A DNA stretch of 64,000 bases, taken from positions 1 through 64,000 of the forward strand of contig DATGIL010000061.1 in NCBI GenBank assembly GCA_035295745.1, given 5' to 3'. The notes beneath the pieces are model-generated. The model did not search any database and was not told the DNA's origin. It saw only the letters and a program-made list of their open reading frames with translations. Of this stretch, positions 27,399 to 34,755 are shown one piece after another. This DNA is from JAIQFL01 sp035295745 (GTDB taxonomy: Bacteria; Acidobacteriota; Terriglobia; Bryobacterales; Bryobacteraceae). Positions within the stretch are counted from its first letter, which is position 1, and each line of letters opens with the position of its first letter. The position numbers and the translations under genes are program-made.

Positions 27399-27617
27399 AT
27401 GCCGGGTCCTGGAATGAAGAAGAAGGCGAGCATGAATCGCTGCGCCAATCTGCGCTGGAAGGGGCTCTATCTCGACGTGCCCTACGATCCGGAGAACGAC
27501 TACAGCAACGATAGCGCGATGTGGTGTCTGCAAACCGATAAGTGCATCGGGCCAGACGGGAAATTGGTAGACGATTTCGAATGTAGTCCGGCTCGGAACT
27601 GTTACGTTCAGTTGTAG
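27399..27617 (+). CDS. small Cys-containing protein of the hydroxylase operon, unknown function
   Basis: A 72-residue protein beginning 3 bp after the stop of the FAD subunit. It is basic at the N-terminus (MPGPGMKKKASMNRCANL) and has five cysteines (about residues 15, 43, 49, 62 and 68). The last four are spaced in CLQTDKC and CSPARNC, both CxxxxxC pairs that could bind a metal or form disulfides. It carries no signal peptide. Position suggests a role in assembly or electron transfer for the hydroxylase, but nothing in it proves this. I do not recognise the family. Confidence 0.6.
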   Translation: MPGPGMKKKASMNRCANLRWKGLYLDVPYDPENDYSNDSAMWCLQTDKCIGPDGKLVDDFECSPARNCYVQL

Positions 27618-28013
27618 GAGTGGTGGAGCCGGCGCTTCCGCCTGCGGAGGGGCAGATCACAGATCTGCCCCAAATGTTCAAGGCATCCTCGGACATGCCC
27701 ATCGCGCCGACGTCGTATTGTTTTTACGCAGGAATAAGTTGGACTTCAACGACCTACCCCCGCCGTTCGGATGCGACGTCTCCGAGAGCATTAATCGAGC
27801 CGAAGCCCATGAGAAGAAAACTTGAGTGCGCCCGCGCTCGATGCAGACTTCGCCGAGAATGTGGAGGAGACCGTTCGCAACCGCCGGCCGTGGAATCCAC
27901 CGACGTGGGGTCAATCCTCGATTCCGCGTGGTGATCGCGGAGGAGTGACGCCGTCCGCCGGATCCTGGAACAGTTCAGAACAGGTTGCGGTGATATCGAG
28001 ATCGTCGACCTTG
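27618..28013. other. gene-poor stretch with a possible trace of a recombinase
   Basis: About 400 bp with no convincing gene. Around 27673-27760 one frame gives NVQGILGHA and the neighbouring frame IAPTSYCFYA. This recalls the QxxLGHxxxxTTxxYY motif at the end of tyrosine recombinases, so it may be a decayed integrase end. The signal is weak. The inverted pair GGGGCAGATCA and TGATCTGCCCC at 27650-27670 is a near-perfect palindrome and could act as a terminator for the hydroxylase operon. Confidence 0.3.
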
Positions 28014-28817
28014 TCATCCTGCATGAGCTGGGCTTGTGACGCCCCCGCGCACTGCTTGTCCAACCCGCCGCATCCATGCCAATTCCTCTTCGTTCATGGG
28101 GCCTCGTTCCAGCGTCTTCAGCGCCTCGTCCATCTGCGCCGCATTCGCCGGTCCCGTGAGACACACATCCACCTCCGGGCGCGTCAGCGCGAAGCGATAG
28201 CAATCCGAGGCCGTTGGAACCCGCTCGCCAGCCGGCAGCTTTCCACCCTTCAAAAGCTGTCCCCAACTCGTCGCCGTGAACGACACCGTCCCCGCGCGGT
28301 TCTTGGCCGGCAAGTGCGGGAAGATGTCCATCTCCGCGCCCGGATGGGCCGCATTGTAACGGAAATGGACAACGTCGAATTGCGCTGCAAAGTGCGGAAC
28401 CAGGCTCCGATTGTGCGTCGAAACGCCCAGAAAGTGCACCAGCCCGCGTTGCCGCGCCTTCTGGCAGGCTTCCAGGATTCGGCCCGAAACGGGCTTCCCC
28501 CAGATGCCCAACAGCAGGACATCCGCATAGTCGAGCCGGAGCGAACGCAAAGCGCGCTCGATGCTCCACCCAACCAATCCCCCAACTCGTGAGTACGATT
28601 GCAGCACGACCACCAGCCGGTCACGCTGGGGCGCGAGGTGGCGAATCGCTTCGCCGAACGCCGCGCGCCGCATGCTGCCCCAGTACAGATAATTCACTCC
28701 GCGGTCGAAGGCGCGCTCCACGGCCGCCGCTGGAACGCCATAGGACGCCGCTACCCCGAGAGGTCCCACCCGCAGGCCCGTCCGTCCCAGAATGCGCGGC
28801 TCGAAGCACCTTACCAT
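28014..28817 (-). CDS. aldo/keto reductase family protein
   Basis: A 267-residue oxidoreductase with an AKR-type TIM barrel. It begins MVRCFEPRILGRTGLRVGP, a usual start for this family; the frame extends 32 residues further upstream but that lead is Arg-rich and unlike AKRs. RAFDRGVNYLYWG corresponds to the conserved DTA-Y region, and LRLDYADVLLLG to the YxDL motif. The classic catalytic Asp of the D-x-A-x-x-Y motif is not evident (NYLYWG instead), so activity may be altered. No operon partner is clear. Confidence 0.75.
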   Translation of the reverse strand: MVRCFEPRILGRTGLRVGPLGVAASYGVPAAAVERAFDRGVNYLYWGSMRRAAFGEAIRHLAPQRDRLVVVLQSYSRVGGLVGWSIERALRSLRLDYADVLLLGIWGKPVSGRILEACQKARQRGLVHFLGVSTHNRSLVPHFAAQFDVVHFRYNAAHPGAEMDIFPHLPAKNRAGTVSFTATSWGQLLKGGKLPAGERVPTASDCYRFALTRPEVDVCLTGPANAAQMDEALKTLERGPMNEEELAWMRRVGQAVRGGVTSPAHAG

Positions 28818-28956
28818 GTCACGCCACCGGTGGCGCTTGAAGCGCACCGCCTGGACGCCAAGCTCGTCCGCCCATGCGCCGCGCTGACGGATTTGCAATT
28901 TATGCGCGGCCACCGGAGCATTCCCATAGCTTACAGCGGCCGCGCACCCCGTGGCG

Positions 28957-28990
28957 GGACACGGTATAAATCCGGAGGGCGGACACGGTA
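28957..28990 (+). promoter_or_regulatory. direct repeat upstream of the first BlaI-type repressor gene
   Basis: GGACACGGTA occurs twice, at 28957-28966 and 28981-28990, 24 bp apart, about 30 bp before the start codon at 29020. AT-rich TATAAAT and TACAATTC follow each copy. A regulator-binding or promoter role is plausible but not shown. Confidence 0.4.
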
Positions 28991-29019
28991 CAATTCATCC
29001 TTACAGGCCCCGTCGTCAC

Positions 29020-29457
29020 ATGAGCTTTCTGAAACCATCTATCGACCAATCTTCGCCGGCTCCGGCCGCCTTGGGGCATCTGGAGATCACCGTCATGGAG
29101 ATTCTCTGGGACCGCGGCGAAAGCAACGTGCACGACGTGGTGCAGAAGCTGGCGCGCCCGCTCGCCTATACGACGGTGATGACCACTCTGGACCGGCTCT
29201 TCAAAAAGGGACTGCTCGACCGCCGCAAATCCGAGCGCGCCTTTCTCTATTCGCCGCGCCTTTCGCGCCGCGAGTGGGAGCACAAACGCGCGGGTGATTT
29301 CGTGGCCGGCTTCTTCTCCGGGCCGCAGCCATCCAGCGAACTGCTGATCTCCTGCCTCGTGGAGGCGGTCGGTCAGCAGGACTCCGCTCTGCTCGACGAA
29401 CTGGAGCGCAAAATCCGCCTGAAGCGGAGAGAGCTGTGCCGGAAAGGAAAGCCATGA
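29020..29457 (+). CDS. BlaI/MecI-type transcriptional repressor (first copy)
   Basis: A 145-residue winged-helix protein. LEITVMEILWDRGESNVHDVVQKL and AYTTVMTTLDRLFKKGLLDR are the typical DNA-binding helices of the BlaI/MecI/CopY family, quoted here as two segments (ITVMEILWDRGESNVHD; YTTVMTTLDRLFKKGLL). The start at 29020 is preferred over an upstream in-frame codon because the family fold begins soon after. It overlaps the next gene, an M56 peptidase, in an ATGA junction. Repressors of this type are inactivated by proteolysis by the linked membrane peptidase. Confidence 0.9.
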   Translation: MSFLKPSIDQSSPAPAALGHLEITVMEILWDRGESNVHDVVQKLARPLAYTTVMTTLDRLFKKGLLDRRKSERAFLYSPRLSRREWEHKRAGDFVAGFFSGPQPSSELLISCLVEAVGQQDSALLDELERKIRLKRRELCRKGKP

Positions 29458-30425
29458 CCCTGTCCTACGTCTTCCGCTTGCTGTGCCTTTGCCTGGCGAC
29501 GTTTTTCCTGGTCAACCTGGTGCTCGGCCTCGCGGTGCGGGCGGCGACTGCGGCGGCGGTTCGTTGGGCGGAGCGGATGCCGGCTCGTGCCGCAGCCCAC
29601 TGGCTCCTGGCCCTGCGACTCGCGCCGCCCGCGATTGCGCTTTTCGTCGTGGCGGCTCTCTGCGTGCCCAGCTATCTCTGGCTGGAACCGGAAGCTGCGT
29701 CTGAAGAGATCGGTGTCCCGTGCCTGCTGGCAGCGGTGCTGGGTGCGATGGTTTGGATCCTCGCGATGGTCCGCTCGGTTCGGATCGCTGCTCGCTCTTC
29801 CCGCTATGTCGATGCGTTCCAGCGCGCGGGCGTACAGATGAAACTCCGCGGATGCCGCCTGCCGGTGTGGATGGTGGGTGAGGGAAGCGCTTCCCTCATG
29901 CTCGCCGGCGTTCTCCGCCCACGCATTTTCGTGGCGCAGCGCGTGATGGCGGCGCTGACGCCGGAGCAGTTCGAGGCGGCGGTTCGTCATGAAGTGGCGC
30001 ATCTTCAGTCGCACGACAATTCGAAGCGCGTTCTGCTGCTATTCGCGCCGGGGCTTCTGCCGTTCTTTCGGGGTCTCGACTCGCTCGAAACGCACTGGTC
30101 GCGGATTGCGGAATGGGCTGCCGACGATCGCTCTGTAGAAGGTGATGCGCAGCGTTCGTTGGCTCTCGCATCGGCACTGGTTCGCGTGGCGCGCCTGGCT
30201 CCCGCAGCTTGTCCGGTGCCAATGATCGCCTCGCTGTTCCAAGAAGGACGCGATCTCGCGGCGCGTGTGGATCGGCTCCTCAACGCTGCTCCAGTGCGCT
30301 CCAAGCGACGTTTTCCGATGATTCCCGCAGGTGGCGCAGTGCTGTTGGCGTCGCTGGCGGCGATGATTCTGCAGCCGACCACGTTCCACTCCGTCCATAG
30401 GCTGCTGGAAGAGTTGATTCACTAA
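29454..30425 (+). CDS. M56-family membrane metallopeptidase (BlaR1-like, no sensor domain)
   Basis: A 323-residue membrane protein with three to four hydrophobic segments and the zinc-binding motif RHEVAHLQSHDN (HExxH) near residue 180. A third ligand candidate is the Glu of IAEWAADDRS. It is shorter than BlaR1 and ends at a hydrophobic C-terminal helix, with no penicillin-binding domain. Tight coupling to the upstream repressor suggests it cleaves or controls it. The signal sensed is unknown. Confidence 0.85.
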   Translation: MTLSYVFRLLCLCLATFFLVNLVLGLAVRAATAAAVRWAERMPARAAAHWLLALRLAPPAIALFVVAALCVPSYLWLEPEAASEEIGVPCLLAAVLGAMVWILAMVRSVRIAARSSRYVDAFQRAGVQMKLRGCRLPVWMVGEGSASLMLAGVLRPRIFVAQRVMAALTPEQFEAAVRHEVAHLQSHDNSKRVLLLFAPGLLPFFRGLDSLETHWSRIAEWAADDRSVEGDAQRSLALASALVRVARLAPAACPVPMIASLFQEGRDLAARVDRLLNAAPVRSKRRFPMIPAGGAVLLASLAAMILQPTTFHSVHRLLEELIH

Positions 30426-30548
30426 ACCAAGCGGTTGGTAAGTTGTTGACCTCGCCCTGTTATTGCTGCGCGCTCGTCTGGTCTGACGCCACGGTGTTTT
30501 AGGTACTATTCGTTTTGAGCTTCTGAGCGGGCCACGCCGTATAGCGGC

Positions 30549-30577
30549 TTGACTCCGCCCGTCTCAAGTGCTATTTT
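30549..30577 (+). promoter_or_regulatory. sigma70-type promoter of the second BlaI-M56 pair
   Basis: TTGACT at 30549-30554 and TATTTT at 30572-30577 are separated by exactly 17 bp. The predicted start near 30584 leaves a leader of only about 20 nt before the ATG at 30605. Confidence 0.6.
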
Positions 30578-30600
30578 TGCAACATCCTGTTGTAATAGCA
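30569..30600 (+). promoter_or_regulatory. palindromic operator overlapping the -10 box
   Basis: TGCTATT...CAACA-TCC-TGTTG...AATAGCA is an interrupted inverted repeat. The outer arms TGCTATT (30569-30575) and AATAGCA (30594-30600) pair perfectly, as do the inner arms CAACA and TGTTG. It covers the -10 hexamer and the predicted start, so bound repressor would block transcription. Autorepression by the BlaI-like product encoded just downstream is the simplest reading. Confidence 0.6.
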
Positions 30601-30604
30601 GCAT

Positions 30605-31006
30605 ATGCGTAAAGACGGACATCGCAACCTCAGCCGGCGCGAGCGCCAGATCATGGACATCCTCTACCAGCGCGGACGCGCCAGTGCCGCCGAGATCCTG
30701 GAAGCTTTACCCGACCCGCCCACCTACTCCGCGGTGCGCGCCAAGCTGCGCGTGCTCGAAGAGAAAGGCCACGTGCGGCACGAAGAGGAGTCGCTCCACT
30801 ACGTTTATGTCCCCACAGTGACCCGCGACACGGCGCGCCGCTCCGCGCTTCGCCACCTCGTCACCACGTTCTTCGAAGGCTCCGTGGAACAGGCCGTCGC
30901 GGCGCTTCTCGATCTTTCGGCAGCTAACCTCTCGCAGAAAGACCTGGACCGAATCTCGAACCTTGTCCAGGGAGCCCGGGAAGAAGCCCGCAAGGAAGGA
31001 GATTAA
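30605..31006 (+). CDS. BlaI/MecI-type transcriptional repressor (second copy)
   Basis: A 133-residue winged-helix repressor (LSRRERQIMDILYQRGRASA and YSAVRAKLRVLEEKGHV). The C-terminal half forms the dimerisation helices and contains FFEGSVEQAVAALLDL, typical of the group common in Acidobacteria. It starts at ATG 30605, 4 bp after the operator palindrome and without a clear Shine-Dalgarno sequence. The M56 gene follows 2 bp after its stop. It shares the architecture but little sequence with the repressor at 29020. Confidence 0.92.
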   Translation: MRKDGHRNLSRRERQIMDILYQRGRASAAEILEALPDPPTYSAVRAKLRVLEEKGHVRHEEESLHYVYVPTVTRDTARRSALRHLVTTFFEGSVEQAVAALLDLSAANLSQKDLDRISNLVQGAREEARKEGD

Positions 31007-31008
31007 AT

Positions 31009-32619
31009 ATGTCATGGACCATGTTGCTCGGTGAGAGCGCCTGGAAAGGCACTGTGCTTCTGTTGGCCGCCTGCATCGCGGCAGCGGCGCTCCGCCGCGA
31101 AGCCGCCTCGATACGCCATTTCGTATGGGTAATCGTCTTCGTCTCGCTGGCGGGCCTGCCCCTTGCGATCTCGTTCCTGCCGCACTGGCAACTACTCCAG
31201 ATGCGCCCGGCCAGTCGCGCTCAGACTGTCCCGACCGCTCCGTCCTCAGCACCTGTTCGTGTCCTCGCGAGCGGCCAAAGCGCTCCGCCGGAGCCCTCGC
31301 GCGCGCCCGAAATAGTCTCATTCATCTGGCTGATCGGGTGCCTCGCCGTCGCCAGCCGTTTTCTCGCGGGCGCGACGGCCGCATATTGGATGGTCCGACG
31401 CGCCACGCCAGCCGTATACGCGCAACCGATGCTCACGGAATTGGCCGCATCCCTGCACATCCGGCGGCGCGTCCGCGCTCTGCAAAGCGATGCGGTCCCA
31501 ATGCCGCTCACGTGGGGAACGATTCGTCCCGTAGTGCTCCTGCCCGAGAATGCCTCGGTTTGGCCGGAGGAGCGCATGCGAACCGTGATGCTCCACGAAT
31601 TGATCCATGTGAGCCGGTTCGATTTGCTCGCGCAGACCATCGCGCAGATTGCCTGCTCGCTGTACTGGTTTCAGCCCCTGGCGTGGGTCGGCTGGCGGCA
31701 ACTCCGTAAGGAGCGCGAGCATGCCTGTGATGACGCGGTACTGGCACGCGGGATCGCCGCCCACGAATATGCCGGTCACCTTCTCGACCTGGTCCGCACT
31801 ATGGCCGCCCGGCGTCAACGTTGGGCCGACGCTCCTGCCATGGCCGAATCGTCCGATCTCGAATCGCGCGTGCGCGCTCTGCTCGACCGCAATCGCAACC
31901 GCTGCCCCTTGACGCTCCGCGCCGCCCTGACGACAGCGACCGCGCTCGTCGCCGTCTTGACGCCACTCGCGGCCATTCATGCTCAGCAGGCTCGCGGCTG
32001 GATGACCGGCTCCGTCAGCGACCCGAGCGGGGCACGCATTCCGCAATGCCGGGTCATCGCCAGGAATCAGGACGGCACCAATCAGGAGACCACGGTCACT
32101 GATGCCTTAGGCGAATATCGCTTCGACTTCATCCCCGCGGGCCGCTATTCGATGGAATTCGTGGTCCCGGGGTTCGCCATGGCAAAGGTCCCCGCCGTTC
32201 TGGGAACCGGCGCGACCGCGCGTGTAGATGCCAGACTCGAGCTTGGCGCCGTTTCTGAGATGCTGGTCGTCCGCGCTCCCAAACCCCCCTCGGCCACAGC
32301 ACCGCCGAGCGCCGTCCAGGCGTTTCAGGCGTTTGCAACGGGCGGCAACGTCGAACCAGCCAAACTCATTCGCCAGCCCCGTCCTGTCTATCCTCCGGAG
32401 CTGCAGCAACTCGGGGTGGAAGGTACGGTTGTGATGTCCGCGATCATCTCCAAGGACGGAACGGTGCTGAATCCGGAAGTGCGGAATACCGTCGACCCCC
32501 GCCTCGCTACGGCAGCCTTGGATGCGGTCAAGAGATGGATGTACAAGCCGGCGCTACTCAACGGTGAGCCTGTCGAGACGGTTTCCACGATCACTCTGGA
32601 GTTCCAGTTGGGCCAGTAA
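31009..32619 (+). CDS. M56-type peptidase fused to a carboxypeptidase-regulatory domain and a TonB C-terminus
   Basis: A 536-residue protein. Residues 1-330 form a BlaR1-like membrane peptidase with HELIHVSRFDLLAQ (HExxH, about residue 198) and the likely third ligand in REHACDDAVLARG. A further transmembrane helix (about 305-325) is followed by a beta-sandwich carboxypeptidase-regulatory-like domain (GSVSDPSGARIPQC, GEYRFDFIPAGRYSMEF). The last 90 residues are a TonB-type domain (RPVYPPELQQLGVEGTVVM, KRWMYKPALLNGEPV). The soluble part should be periplasmic. The coupling to a repressor suggests envelope signalling. Confidence 0.9.
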   Translation: MSWTMLLGESAWKGTVLLLAACIAAAALRREAASIRHFVWVIVFVSLAGLPLAISFLPHWQLLQMRPASRAQTVPTAPSSAPVRVLASGQSAPPEPSRAPEIVSFIWLIGCLAVASRFLAGATAAYWMVRRATPAVYAQPMLTELAASLHIRRRVRALQSDAVPMPLTWGTIRPVVLLPENASVWPEERMRTVMLHELIHVSRFDLLAQTIAQIACSLYWFQPLAWVGWRQLRKEREHACDDAVLARGIAAHEYAGHLLDLVRTMAARRQRWADAPAMAESSDLESRVRALLDRNRNRCPLTLRAALTTATALVAVLTPLAAIHAQQARGWMTGSVSDPSGARIPQCRVIARNQDGTNQETTVTDALGEYRFDFIPAGRYSMEFVVPGFAMAKVPAVLGTGATARVDARLELGAVSEMLVVRAPKPPSATAPPSAVQAFQAFATGGNVEPAKLIRQPRPVYPPELQQLGVEGTVVMSAIISKDGTVLNPEVRNTVDPRLATAALDAVKRWMYKPALLNGEPVETVSTITLEFQLGQ

Positions 32620-32714
32620 GGGCCGTTTCCAGCGGTTTCCCAGCAAATGTAGAAAAAGACTACCGAGTCCTGTTGCGTGTTGTGGAGCAATCCAACTATG
32701 CTGGATATTCCGTT

Positions 32715-34157
32715 ATGTCCAACAAAACTCCCATCACCGTCGCTCATGGCGACGGCATAGGACCGGAGATCATGAACGCCACGCTCCAGATTTTGGAGGC
32801 GGCAGGCGCGGCTCTCGAGATCGAGACCATTGAGATTGGCGAAAAGGTTTATCTGCGCGGCAATAGCGCCGGAATTGAACCGAGTTCCTGGGAGTCGCTC
32901 CTGCGGACCAAAGTCTTCTTGAAAGCCCCCATCACCACCCCCCAGGGCGGCGGCTTCAAGAGTTTGAACGTGACCACACGCAAGACGTTGGGCCAATACG
33001 CCAACGTCCGCCCGTGCGTCTCGTACCACCCGTTCATCGATACCAAGCATCCCAATATGGATGTGGTGATCGTCCGCGAGAACGAAGAGGACTTGTACGC
33101 CGGAATCGAATATCAGTTGACGCCGGAAGTCACCTCCTGCATTAAGCTGATTTCGCGGCCGGGTAGTGAGAAGATCGTGCGTTACGCCTTCGAGTACGCG
33201 CGGCTGCACAATCGCAAGAAGGTCACCTGCTTCATGAAGGACAACATCATGAAGATGACCGACGGGCTCTTTCACAAGGTCTTCGACGAGATTGCCGCCG
33301 ACTATCCCGATATTCAGAAGGAAGCCTGGATCGTGGACATCGGCGCAGCCAAGATGGCCGATACGCCTGAGGCTTTCGACGTAATCGTGATGCCGAACCT
33401 GTACGGCGATATCCTCTCGGACGTGGCCGCTCAGATTGCGGGATCGGTGGGACTTGCGGGCAGCGCCAACATCGGCGACCAATGCGCGATGTTCGAGGCG
33501 ATCCACGGATCCGCGCCTCGGCGCGCCAATCAGAATCTGGCCAATCCTTCGGGCCTGCTCCTGGGCGCGGTGCTCATGCTGGTCCACATCAACCAGCCTG
33601 AGGTCGCCGAGCGCGTGCATAATGCCTGGCTGCGCACCATCGAAGATGGCGTTCACACTTATGACATCTTCACGGACGGCATCAGCACACAAAAGGTCGG
33701 GACCAAGGAATTCGCTGAGGCCGTGGTTGCACGCGTGGGTCAGAGACCGAACCGCCTGAAGCCGGTCGCCTATGCCAAGCGGCCTGAACATACTGCCAAA
33801 TCGGTAACCAGCGCGGCCACCAATCCTAAAACGGAACTCAAGGGCATCGACGTGTTTGTCGCGTGGCCGTCGCGTAACCCCAACGACCTGGCCGATGCCG
33901 TGGCAAAAATGGCGGGCGATGGACTGAAGCTGCAGATGATTGACAACCGGGGCGTCAAAGTCTGGCCGGCCGGCCGTGCCGAGACCTTCTGCACCGATAG
34001 CTTCCGCTGCCGATTCATGTCGGAAACGCCGGTGCCGATGAGCCGGCTAATCGAAATCGTCTCGCGAATCGCAGAGGCGGGCATCGATATTGCCCTAACA
34101 CAATCGCTGCGTACCTTCGACAACCAGCCAGGCTTCACGCTGGCACAGGGACAGTAA
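32715..34157 (+). CDS. icd: isocitrate dehydrogenase (long, Thermus-type)
   Basis: A 480-residue decarboxylating dehydrogenase that oxidises isocitrate to 2-oxoglutarate. ATG 32715 is chosen because HGDGIGPEIM follows soon after. The catalytic core has PQGGGFKSLNVTTRKT, the conserved ENEEDLYAG, and LYGDILSDVAAQIAGS with EAIHGSAPRRAN. A C-terminal extension of about 140 residues (GIDVFVAWPSRNPNDLADAV) is characteristic of the Thermus thermophilus form. NADP use is likely but not proven from sequence alone. It is followed 2 bp later by purE. Confidence 0.92.
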   Translation: MSNKTPITVAHGDGIGPEIMNATLQILEAAGAALEIETIEIGEKVYLRGNSAGIEPSSWESLLRTKVFLKAPITTPQGGGFKSLNVTTRKTLGQYANVRPCVSYHPFIDTKHPNMDVVIVRENEEDLYAGIEYQLTPEVTSCIKLISRPGSEKIVRYAFEYARLHNRKKVTCFMKDNIMKMTDGLFHKVFDEIAADYPDIQKEAWIVDIGAAKMADTPEAFDVIVMPNLYGDILSDVAAQIAGSVGLAGSANIGDQCAMFEAIHGSAPRRANQNLANPSGLLLGAVLMLVHINQPEVAERVHNAWLRTIEDGVHTYDIFTDGISTQKVGTKEFAEAVVARVGQRPNRLKPVAYAKRPEHTAKSVTSAATNPKTELKGIDVFVAWPSRNPNDLADAVAKMAGDGLKLQMIDNRGVKVWPAGRAETFCTDSFRCRFMSETPVPMSRLIEIVSRIAEAGIDIALTQSLRTFDNQPGFTLAQGQ

Positions 34158-34159
34158 TT

Positions 34160-34648
34160 ATGGCTGATTCCCCATTAGTCGCTGTACTCATGGGAAGCAA
34201 GTCGGACTGGGAGACCATGCGCCAGGCCGACGAACTGCTCACCACTTTCGGAGTGCCACACGAATGCCGCGTTTTGTCGGCGCACCGTACGCCGGTAGAG
34301 ACTGCCGAGTACGTCGGTGCGGCCGAATCGCGGGGGATTGAAGTGGTGATTGCGGCAGCGGGGGGAGCGGCACACCTGGCAGGTGTGTGTGCCGCGCATA
34401 CCATCCTCCCGGTGCTGGGTGTCCCGATGGAGAGCGCGTCGCTAAAGGGAATGGACTCCCTGCTCTCCACGGTGCAGATGCCTGCCGGAATTCCGGTGGG
34501 GACACTGGCGATCGGGCCGGCAGGTGCGCGGAATGCCGCACTTCTGGCGATTGCTATTCTGGCAAACCAACGCCCGGAATTGCGCGAAAAATTGCGCAAT
34601 TTCCGGGCGGAGCAAAGTCGGAAAGTCTTACGCGAGACGTTGCCTTAG
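34160..34648 (+). CDS. purE: N5-carboxyaminoimidazole ribonucleotide mutase
   Basis: A 162-residue enzyme of purine synthesis that rearranges N5-CAIR to CAIR. MGSKSDWETM and the active-site region SAHRTP are present, as is the GAAHLAGVCAAHT core (AAGGAAHLAGV). It lies 2 bp after icd and would be co-transcribed with it. A long hairpin lies in the last codons (34571-34609). No purK is nearby. Confidence 0.95.
   Translation: MADSPLVAVLMGSKSDWETMRQADELLTTFGVPHECRVLSAHRTPVETAEYVGAAESRGIEVVIAAAGGAAHLAGVCAAHTILPVLGVPMESASLKGMDSLLSTVQMPAGIPVGTLAIGPAGARNAALLAIAILANQRPELREKLRNFRAEQSRKVLRETLP
34571..34609 (+). other. long inverted repeat inside the 3' end of purE
   Basis: CGCCCGGAATTGCGC and GCGCAATTTCCGGGCG are near-perfect complementary arms (one extra T on the right) separated by 8 bases. 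The stem is about 15 bp. It lies within codons for the C-terminal PELREKLRNFRAEQ segment. It may act as an mRNA structure or a terminator-like element; there is no T-tract. Confidence 0.55.
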
Positions 34649-34755
34649 AGGACGTGGCGTACACACTCCTGTTTGCGTCTCGACACGGATGTCGGGACTC
34701 TTCGGGCGCTTACCGACTCTGCCCTGGACAGGCGAAGCCCCTGCCCCAACCAGAC

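Noticed and set aside
28818..28913. 32-residue lead on the aldo/keto reductase
   Set aside because: Arg-rich and unlike the family start; the later ATG gives a typical N-terminus.
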